Below are positions 55,605 to 64,000 of a stretch of 64,000 nucleotides of DNA, piece after piece; position 1 is the stretch's first letter, and each line of letters opens with the position of its first letter. Both the position numbers and the translations under genes were made by a program. The notes beneath the pieces were generated by a model that did no database searches, had not been told where the DNA came from, and saw nothing but the letters and a program-made list of their open reading frames with translations. Origin of the DNA: Branchiostoma belcheri (Eukaryota; Chordata; Leptocardii; Amphioxiformes; Branchiostomatidae); NCBI RefSeq assembly GCF_001625305.1, contig NW_017804018.1:1-64000 (forward strand). Direction: 5' to 3'.

Positions 55605-56890
55605 CTCGTTCTCATTAAAATGTACAAAATTGTGATTTTTTGGGTCGAAAAATCGATGATCTGTTTTTTCAGCCAAACCTACCTTATTTTTTAGGAACAC
55701 ATCTCAATTAACGATTACCAAAACAGGACAGCTTAATTGCCATGGGAAGTTACCGAAAATTTATGCACTTAGATAAGACATATGTAAACAATGCATTTTT
55801 AGTGGGGCAAAAACGCTAGAACATCAGCATGAATATCACTTCAAACGCCATTAGTTTAGGCGTCAGTATCGATGAAAGTACTTCTGTCAACCCATTATTT
55901 ACTGGTAAATAAACATGTATCGAACACATAAAGATAGCTAAGTGTAGTGTATAGAAGTAGCAAAAATTATCTTTGGAAGCAAAGAAGAGTAGAACATTTG
56001 AGTTTGCTGACGCCACAGAGGGTTATTTTTCTTCGGATCCATATTTTTTCTACTCTATTTCCAACTATTATGTTTATGGTGCGTAGGGAAGGGAAATTCA
56101 ATCTCTTGTTACGTCTTTTCCGCTACAGGTGTAACTTCCGTTACCGGTAACGGATGTTACAAAACGGACGTTTTTGTAAATTTCTCCAAAAAAATCTGCA
56201 GTTTTTATCTTCATCATTTGAGAACAAGGGGGCATAAGTACGGACATTTTAAAACTGGGCGACTTTTTATATACCAGGTGAAGAAACTAAAATTGAAAAT
56301 AAAAACAACGGTAACGGATGTTACATTCATTACTGTAAAACAATTTGTTCAGCGAAGGTGGCTACAAATGACAGCACACCCTCTTTTCTTCTTCTCTTAG
56401 AAACCTAGAAAACTTGCTAAAAGTAATCAAAATGGCAATTTCTTGTCTCATATGTGACTCTATCTAAACTGCACGACCGTCTTACTTGAGCGGTAACGGA
56501 TGTTACAGAACTTGGCGACAGGTATGAAACACCTTGCACAGCGTACAAAAATTGTGACAGAAGCGATCTGACTTGATCAGTCAGAGGGCATGGCCAGCCG
56601 ACTTCACCATGCAGCAAACTACTGCCGTAATTAAATTTCTACGTTTTAGGCTGCTTTTTAAAGTTTCTATTTCGTCTCAGGCGACAGCCGCTTTTTAGGG
56701 GGAGAAATCCAACCCGCTACCATAATTTCTCTCAAGTCATCAATCAAACCTAGTTTTGTGGTACATTTTTCGTGAAACATAGTAAGTGTAGTGGGAAAGT
56801 GAAGGAAGCAACGATGAGGTCCATGATTTGGCTCATACCTAGTCGTAAAGAGTGGCGACAGCATTTTGTACATTTGAATGAGAACGAGTG
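55600..56890. mobile_element. 1.3-kb DNA element inserted in the RT ORF
   Basis: CTCGTTCTCATTAAAATGTA (left) and its mirror (right, 56864-56888) match for about 24 bp with one change, then ACAAAAT. The RT frame reads KINAY on the left and SLVRPHLEYAS on the right, so the element splits one ORF. ATAC occurs next to both ends and may be a 4-bp target duplication. Inside, the inverted 14-mer GTAACGGATGTTAC occurs exactly three times (56147, 56311, 56493). No coding frame recognised. Confidence 0.8.
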
Positions 56891-56891
56891 A

Positions 56892-57353
56892 TACACTAGT
56901 TTAGTCAGACCACATCTTGAATATGCTAGCGCTGCGTGGGATCCGTACTACAGGGAACATATTCACAAGTTAGAATCGGTCCAGAAAAGAGCGGCCAGAT
57001 TTGTCTCAAATACCTATGATACTTATGCCAGCACTACCAAATTGGTCACAGATTTAGGGTGGGACACAGTAAAGGACAGACGCACAGCAAGTAGACTCAC
57101 ATTATTTAAGAAAGCAAGACACTCAAAAACAGCCCTTCCGGTCAAAACCTTGTTGACGCCTATACCGCGCCAATCGCGACACTTTAACTCCAACTCATAC
57201 AAACCTTTAACGTTTCACAAAGACTGCTACAAATATTCATACTTTCCACAAACTGTCAGAGATTGGAACATTTTGCCCCAAGAGATAACTGATACTGCGG
57301 AACCCACGAAGTTCAACGCTGCAGTACTGCAACACCTAAAGAAGCAGCAATAG
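56892..57353 (+). mobile_element. CR1-like RT, part 2
   Basis: LVRPHLEYASAAWDPYYREH, then LESVQKRAARFVSN, DLGWDTVKDRRTASRLTLF and the end block YKYSYFPQTVRDWNILPQEI, finishing at 57353. These are the expected C-terminal blocks directly after KINAY at 55604. This half has no frame break. Confidence 0.88.
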
Positions 57354-57429
57354 CGCATCGCACAGCTCCCCTGCACGCTTTACCCCAATCTAGGGGTGTT
57401 GTGCAGAACCCGTACAAGATAAGACAATT

Positions 57430-58935
57430 GTAATGGACTGGGCGATCGAAAAAAGCGAGTGGAAATATTCACATGGTTAAGAGATAAAGCATATGACATC
57501 TACTGTTTACAAGAGACCCATTGTACAGAAAAAAATGAAGAAGAATGGCAAACAGACTGGGGGCTCCAATTTTGTTTAATAACGGATCTAGCAAGAGCAA
57601 AGGTGTAATAATTCTTTTTAAGAAAAATATTCTGTATACAATTCATCAAATACTGAGTGACAACTTGGGGAGATGGATGATAGTGCAAATTACAGTCAAC
57701 TCACTCCGGTTCTGCTTGGCGAATATCTATATGCTCCTAATATAGACGAACCTTCTTTCTTTTTTAATCTTGAAGATGAGATACAAAAGTGTACTGACAC
57801 CGCAAAACATACAATTATTGTAGGAGACTTTAATACAGTTTTGGACACTCAAATGGATAGAACGGGACATAGGGACTCAAATTATCACCCTGTCTCCAAG
57901 CTATTAAGTCGTTATGTGCTAAGCTGGATTTGATAGATATATATAGGTATAAGAATCCAAAAACAGTGCGTTACACATGGCGCCGTCGGTCTCAGGCCAG
58001 CCGCATTGATTACTTCTTGATTTCCTTTTCGTTGACTTCTTCTGTAGACAAAGTGGTCATTGCGGAGAGCCTGAGATCAGACCATGCGCTAATCGGGATC
58101 TCTTTGATTGATTCAAATGTACACCGAGGCCCTGGTTTTTGGAGGTTTAACATTGATCTCTTACAATATCCAGAGTTTATAAAGGAAACATCTTCCTTTA
58201 TCAAGGTTTTTTTTTTTTAAATTTAATATGAAGTTAGCGAATCCACATATAGTGTGGGACTCTTTTAAATGTGCAGTTCGTGGGCATGTAATTAAGTTTT
58301 CCTCATGGAAACTTAAGAAAAGTAGAAACAAGGAGCAGTCTCTCATCAGTGAGATCGAGGGGTTACAAAAGAGGTTAGACCTGTTATACGACATTGAGGT
58401 TTTCCAAAGTCTGCAAGAGAAGAGACGACAATTAGAATTGATTTACCAAAATAAGACGACTAGTTTAATTTTGAGTGGCAGGGCAAAGTGTATGGAACAT
58501 GGAGAAAAATGCTCCAAACTTTTCATGAATCTGGTTGAAAGATGTCAAACTAGAAAAAACATGACAAAATTTATTACTTCCGAGGGAACTGTGAAAACAG
58601 AACCGGGAAGTCTCCTGGTTTGGACGGTTTACCCGTGGAATTTTACAAAGAATTTTATAACCTTTTGAAACAGCCTATGTTAGAGTCGTTCAATTACTCC
58701 TTTTTCTTAGGTCATCTCTCGGACACACAAATAATTGGACTAATTTCCCTATTACTGAAACAAGACGCTGAGGGAAAGGATAAAGAACCCTCAAATATAA
58801 AAAACTGGCGACCAGTGAGTAGTGACTATAATGAATTGGTTTCTGGTATGAGTTTGTTTCTGTTCTTGTAAAACCTGTGCCATGCAAGTCTGTGTATTTT
58901 TGAAAATCTAATAAAAATAACGTCGAAAAAAAAAG
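57430..58935 (+). mobile_element. L1/Tx1-like retrotransposon, endonuclease present, RT deleted
   Basis: The AP-endonuclease domain is recognisable across several frame breaks: YCLQETHC-like start (about 57500), LANIYMLL/YAPNIDEP, HTIIVGDFNTVLDTQMDR, YTWRRRSQASRIDYFLIS and LRSDHALIGISL. It is followed by a charged linker and the first RT block (DGLPVEFYKEFYNLLKQPML, NIKNWRPVS). From there the frame jumps to an unrelated end, with no YADD. The 3' end AATAAAAATAACGTCGAAAAAAAA (about 58908-58933) is a typical L1-type tail. So most of the RT has been deleted internally while both ends were kept. Confidence 0.8.
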
Positions 58936-58939
58936 AACT

Positions 58940-60590
58940 GTGTGAAGCCTTCCACATTATTTACCACACACATAAATGGCGGGGAAACCCAACACCCACC
59001 ACACACCGTCACAAAAGTTCATAGAATGGCGGGTAAATTTGAAATCCGACACCACAACCGTCACAGAAGTTCATCGAATGGCGGGAAAGTCACAGAACAA
59101 AAGTTCACAGAATGGCGGGAAATTATGAAACCCTACACTACCACACTGAGGTCAGAGGTCACGAAACCAACATGGCGCCTTCCTAGGGAGCTCTCTGCAC
59201 TGGGATAAGGAATCCACCGTAATCCTACGTCAGGGTGGCCCATGGAGGCACATGTTTGAGTCATCCATCAACTAGATGGTTTTCTCAGTATATTTTGAGT
59301 TCCATTTTATGTTTTGTTTGAAGTTAGAACGATTTTTGTTGCAGTACTGTGGGGCTGCGTTACCCCCCTCCCACCCCAGAGGCGCCACGAAACGGGGCTT
59401 TGTATTCTCTTTTATTTCATTTTATTATTATTTCCCACGACTTTTTCCTTGGTTATGTTCCGGAATCTTGTGAACCTACTCGTGACCTCGACCAAAACCC
59501 GGTGCAGGTGTGGCGAACCGCACAGACATCTCTGGAGCCTAAAGTCAAGCAAGATGGGGTTGGATCTTGCTTGTCAACCTATTCAGTAAGGAAGTCAGAA
59601 GCGATCCGGGTGATGGACAGCGGAATGAGTAAACGGTTGTAAGGGACCGAGTCAGCGGAATAACGGCGTGGGTACGCGTAACAGGATATGGGCAAGGGAG
59701 GGACACACGTGGATCAGCAGAAGTATAGGGCGGAGGAAGGGGTAATTGGCAGGTGACATTGATGGGTGACAAGCGTGAATTAGCGACGGCCGAAAGTTAG
59801 AAGAACCAGACGAGGTGGAACGGGTGAGGTATGCGAGGGAGGAGGTGGGAAGCGCACGCACCGGGTCCCCGGGGAGGGTGGGCTCCGGTGAAACAAAGGT
59901 GCACCTCAGAGACGAACGTGGGAAGAGGCTGGGAAGTAGGCCTAGCCACGGCGGCACTGTCAGTCACAGAACACGCCAGGACTATGGGGAAGGGGAACAG
60001 ATGGTTTTCAGGAGGCTGGCCGGAAGGTGACGGACACTCGAGACGGCGTCAGAGACGTCTCTGCACAATCCTGATTAGTTACGTCCCAGAACCGTCTAAA
60101 ACCATTGACAGAACCAGGGAATTTACTCAAAGCCTAGACAGGCAGGATGGCAAAACAACCACGAAACACAACGGACCAGAATAACATCACTGAAAAGTTT
60201 ACACTATGGGAGCACAAGTACACTAGTACACTATATAGCTAGTGATACAACTCACACAAAACCATTAAAACTGAATCTCTGCGCACCGGATTACGTTAGT
60301 ATCACAACTGAACCAAAGTACACAAGAAAACACCCTGATCATTATAAGGATAATGGACAGTAACGTTTCAGTCACCGGTTGGGCCCCTGACGACACGGAA
60401 ACTGTGGCAATTTGACACATGAGGCCGCCCCAGGATTTGCAAAGACCATGAAAACACATACGTACAGGTAACAACTGTCCGGACTGAAACCGGAGATTTC
60501 TGACGAGATAGGAAAAAAAAATCAAGAAAGGATAACATCTGCGAGAACAACAGAGAGCCAACCCGGGCTTCACAACTGTCAAAGTTCAGA
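58940..60590. other. No gene recognised
   Basis: At 58975-59125 the phrases CACAGAATGGCGGG and AAGTTCA recur. At 59640-60180 GC-rich frames are open on both strands but carry no domain. Confidence 0.4.
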
Positions 60591-60599
60591 TCAATACAT

Positions 60600-61053
60600 G
60601 AATACAACGCAAGAACGAAACGACACCGGACGACGACCTAGCAGGTCCATCAAGACGGACAAGGCAATTTACACAGAGCATTTCCACTGCAAAAGTTCAT
60701 ATCAAGACCAAACTACACCAAAACGGAACGTAAATTAGAAGAATGTCTGACGGGGCCCCTCGGCCGCACACGGCGACGCTAGCCGGCCCAGTTGGCGGGA
60801 CAAAGCATGCCCAGAACACAACACCTGAGAAATCCAGGAAAATACTGATGTACGCGAGACAAAAACATAACTGGGATCACATGTATCGGAGCCCCTGAAC
60901 GACAGACGACTGCGATAGTACCCAACTGGCCGGACAACCATTCACAGAACGATTTTCCACTGCAAAATCTATATCAATACTTATACAAGAACAGAACGTA
61001 AATATGGGGAAATTATTGGAGACACGACGACGCTAGCTGGCCCAACTGGCGGA
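60600..61053. repeat. Degenerate repeat, ~270-bp unit
   Basis: The order GGCCCCTC/GAGCCCCTG, then GGCGGGACAA or GGCCGGACAA, then ATTTCCACTGCAAAA, then TATCAA and GAACGTAAAT recurs (60661-60735 and 60950-61005), with the CTAGC(C/T)GGCCCA phrase at 60779 and 61032. It borders the TET exon directly on its left. Confidence 0.5.
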
Positions 61054-61457
61054 ACAATGGCAGCACAATTGTGTGCACGCTGACTTGTCCAGAAAATCGG
61101 AAACTTGGGCCACCACCAGAGGATGAACAACTCCATGTCTTGCCCCTTTACAAGATGGCCCCAACGGACGAGTTTGGCAGTGAAGAAGGCCAGGAGGAAA
61201 AGATTCGCACTGGGGCACTAGAAATGCTCACACGCTATACACACCAGATTCGCATCTCATCAAAGCCGAAGACCCCTAAGAAGGGAAGAAAGCAGAAGGA
61301 CAACAGTGCATCTTCCAGCAATAACAATAACAACACTGAGTCCCCTGCCACTGAGAAGTCAAAGGAGAAGCTGGTCGAACCAAAGGTTCCTGAGATCATT
61401 CCCCACCCATCTCAGCACACTGCTTCACCAGCGTTTCAGAACACTAGTATTTCATAG
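61054..61457 (+). pseudogene. TET: TET dioxygenase catalytic exon, cut at both sides
   Basis: TET enzymes oxidise 5-methylcytosine in DNA (Fe(II)/2-oxoglutarate dioxygenases). The frame [20 protein letters not shown], then [20 protein letters not shown] and [20 protein letters not shown] is the block of the TET catalytic core that directly follows the iron-binding H-x-D motif. The H-x-D itself is not found: the bases to the left of NNGST match the local repeat phrase (CTAGCTGGCCCAAC) and there is no clear AG acceptor. After a lysine- and serine-rich insert (normal for TET) the frame ends NTSIS-stop exactly where an oppositely oriented retroelement begins. Either a pseudogene fragment or an exon damaged by insertions or misassembly. 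Confidence 0.8.
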
Positions 61458-61459
61458 TT

Positions 61460-62290
61460 TATTTCAACACCAAAAGCAAACCTTGCAGCAGGGATGAGAA
61501 TCCCTGAATTGAAAGAGTTTGCGTACAGAAAATAAAAGTTACAATAGGCAAAACAAACACTATATACACACCCTCATATACACTATAATACATAAAGAAT
61601 TTGTACCAAGCAAAAAAACTATATACAGATGAGGTTTAGGAAAAATAAAACTAGTGATACGTCAGTTCTTCGTTGTATAGGGCTATGGCCCTGTGGAGAA
61701 AGGACTGCTGGAGCCGCTTTGTCCTGGCCCTGGGAGCACTCATGGCCTGGCTGTTCCTTAGGATCCTGCCGGTAGCAGTTGCTCTCTGGGGGGGCACCAG
61801 GTCGTGTAGTGGGTGTTCGGGATTTAGCATCGACCTGAACAGGGACACGGCCGCAGACTCTCTCCTTTCCTTTAGAGAGGGTAGAGCTGGTACGTCGCGT
61901 CTCCCTCCGCAAGAGATGATACGAAGTGCGTGACGTTGGACTCGTTCCATGCTGTTTGCTAGAGCTACGTTGCAACCGACGAGTAAAACGTGGCCATATT
62001 CCAGTACGGGGCGGATGAGTGATAAGTATACTTGTATGAGGTCGTCCACAATCATTCCCTGCTTGGTTAACAATCGCAGGAAATGAAGCCTGCTTGAAGC
62101 ATTTGCTACTGAAGCCCTGACATGTTCCTCCCAGGACAGTTTGCTGTCAAAGGTGAAACCGAGGCCTTTAGCGACACTCGTGACTGGGACAAGGTCACCT
62201 CCAAGAGTGAGCGGTGGCATTGATGGTACACCACGGCTGGAACAGATCAGCAACAGCTGGCTCTTCTTACCATTAAGGAGCATGTCCGGA
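61460..62290 (-). mobile_element. Non-LTR RT, C-terminal part
   Basis: The minus-strand frame (62283 to 61651) starts LNGKKSQLLLICSSRG and continues VAKGLGFTFDSKLSWEEHV, QVYLSLIRPVLEYGHVLLV and MERVQRHALRIISCGG to LLQQSFLHRAIALYNEELTY. This is the thumb and connection region of a CR1-like reverse transcriptase. The palm with YADD is missing. The 3' tail runs left to about 61460, abutting the TET exon, so the element may have landed in it. Confidence 0.85.
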
Positions 62291-62299
62291 GCATGTCGT

Positions 62300-64000
62300 T
62301 CTACTCTCTGTGAGAAAAATTGACGAACGTATAATTGTTGCCAGGTTTAAGGGCAACCCAGCATCTGTAATTGTCTCCTGTTATGCCCCACACAACAGTT
62401 TGTCGGATGACATTGCAAATGACTTCTACACAAAATTGAGCAACACAGTCGAGAGTATACCGCCACATGCCATGTTATTCATAGGAGGTGATATGGATGC
62501 TCAAATTGCAAAGGGCCATTCCATCCACAAGGTATCAAACCGTAACGGTCTGCTCTTTAAAACCTTTATAGAGCAACACAACCTTGTAGTTGGTAACATC
62601 TCCTTCCGCAAACCTAGCCGCAAACTTTGGACATTTCGATCACCAAAGGGTGACCGCTCCCAGATAGATTTATGTCTTTACCGTAAACGATGGCGCAACA
62701 GTGTTAAGGACTGCCAGGCATATTCCTCTTCGAACCCAGTCGGTAGCGACCATCGAATTGTGACTGCCACGGTTAAACTCAGCCTTAGAGTGTCCAAGAA
62801 TGCAGCCTCAAAGAAGCTTTTCTGGAGTGCGGTTACAAAGAACAAGCAACTGGCATCCAAGATAGAGGATACAGTCAAATCTCGTTATGAAAACTTACCC
62901 CTGTCTGAACAAAACTACACATCTTTTGTTAACATTGCCCACAAAACCGGCAAGGAATTGCTACCACGTAAACCTCGCCGAGCTCAAGATACCAGAGACG
63001 CTGATCCAGTAGTAACAGCAAGGAAAGCAACACTCAAGAGCATCTACTCGGAATGTACAAGCAGCACAGGTCAACCTGCGGAAAACCTATGATCGCTGCG
63101 AAGACAGGCGTATTAACGAGACACTCACTATCTTTGAAAATCCAGCTTTGTCAACAGATGTCAAAAATGCATGGGACCTTGTGAAGACTCTTGCAGGAAA
63201 GAAATCAAAAAGTGTTGTGTATATTAAGGGGGAAGACCGACTGAAACTATGGGGGGATCATTTAAAAAACCTTCTTAATGTGAATACGAATCCTATAAGC
63301 ACTGAACCAATCTATAAAGTATTTGATGTTTTCACCGAGATTAAGAGTGGGGAGTTTTCTCAGGAAGAAGTTACCTTGGCAACCATGCAACTAAAAACTG
63401 GGAAAGCACCTGGCATGGATGGCCTCCCATCAGAATTTTGGAAACTACCGAGCATGACAAAAATTCTCTTGCACTTTTGCAACTTAACCTACAGGGGAGA
63501 GCGCCCCAAGGAATGGGGATTGTCTGGAATCATCCCCATCCCTAAGAAAGGTGACTTGCGCCGCCCAGATAATTATAGAGGTATTTCACTGTCACAAATT
63601 GCATCCAAAATTTATAACCGTTGTTTGCTCAATAGGATTCGTCCAGTTGTCGACAAAGTGTTACGTACAAACCAAAATGGCTTCCGTCAAGGTAGATCAA
63701 CTACTTCTCACATTCTCGCGCTCAGACGCATTGTAGAAGAGTTGAGAAACTTTGACCAAGAGGCAGTACTTGTGTTTATCGATTTCCGCAAGGCTTTCGA
63801 TTCGATTAACCGCCACAAAATGTTTCATATCTTGGAAGCGTATGGGATTCCGCTGGATGTCGTCAGCGCTATTCGAGTCATGTACGAGGACACCAGTGCT
63901 GTGGTTATTACTCCTGAGCGAGAAACCGATGCATTTAGCATTAACACTGGAGTCCTGCAGGGCGATCCTTTGGCCCCTTTCCTTTTTGTTATTTGCCTCG
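62300..64000 (+). mobile_element. RTE/R4-like non-LTR retrotransposon, endonuclease and RT, runs off the window
   Basis: The endonuclease part (62310-63092) shows DERIIVARFKGNPASVIVSC, YAPHNSLSDD, LFIGGDMDAQIAKG (catalytic D), LWTFRSPKGDRSQIDLCLYR and GSDHRIVTATV with the catalytic SDH. One frame change near 63070 leads into RT: TGKAPGMDGLPSEFWKL, IPIPKKGDLRRPDNYRGISL, QNGFRQGRSTTSHIL, VFIDFRKAFDSINRH (first catalytic Asp) and NTGVLQGDPLAPFLFVICL at the window edge. It abuts a minus-strand element at 62290, head to head, and its first endonuclease residues are missing. Confidence 0.9.

Noticed and set aside
59276-60184. Overlapping GC-rich frames on both strands
   Set aside because: No domain and similar openness on both strands, which points to base composition and not coding.

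Overview
The window reads as nuclear DNA of an invertebrate chordate, most likely a lancelet (Branchiostoma-type). Spliced exons carry GT/AG borders. Genes of chordate or metazoan character (RYBP/YAF2, an ectodysplasin-like TNF ligand, TET, a KLHL kelch protein, a BIR domain, RAD52-like and OTU-like pieces) sit in a dense mixture of many non-LTR, LTR and DIRS retroelements and short DNA transposons. The species is an inference. There is no bacterial, organellar or CRISPR signal.

Layout. 0-13 kb is almost pure repeat: a 206-bp tandem array, retrotransposon remains, and a stack of DNA transposons inserted into one another. 13.1-18.2 kb holds the last three coding exons of an RYBP/YAF2 orthologue, whose introns contain at least three DNA transposons. 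20-25 kb has a CR1/L2-like retrotransposon abutting a broken YqaJ/SWIM-family gene; a 21-bp minisatellite of about 1 kb sits between two nearly identical copies of its SWIM exon. 25-29 kb has an OTU-like C-terminus, an unrecognised conserved ORF, a RecQ-like fragment and a Gypsy integrase. 29.3-30.3 kb encodes an ectodysplasin (EDA)-like ligand with one frame break. 30.7-38.6 kb is a mixture of candidate exons, retroelement pieces and two degenerate RAD52-like copies. 39.8-40.7 kb is a kelch exon on the minus strand. 41-44 kb is transposon-derived and contains a TTAA-flanked element. 49.6-51.4 kb holds a broken YqaJ nuclease domain followed by two BIR exons that lack the zinc-binding CxxC. 52.7-54.0 kb is a clean three-exon model of unknown function. 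54.5-64 kb is four retroelements, one split by a 1.3-kb insertion, plus a TET catalytic exon whose reading frame ends at the edge of a retroelement.

The most distinctive signal is a set of four short elements that all begin TAGCC, end GGCTA and have exact 9-bp target-site duplications. Two of them are almost perfect palindromes over their whole length. Several other DNA-transposon families can be assigned here from termini plus target duplications: TA (pogo/Tigger-like), TWA (Harbinger-like), TTAA (Kolobok-like), and 6- and 8-bp (hAT-like). They make the relative order of insertions readable. Most gene-like pieces outside RYBP, EDA, KLHL and the 52.7-kb model carry frame breaks, so they are reported as fragments or probable pseudogenes. 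Sequencing error in homopolymers could explain some of the breaks.
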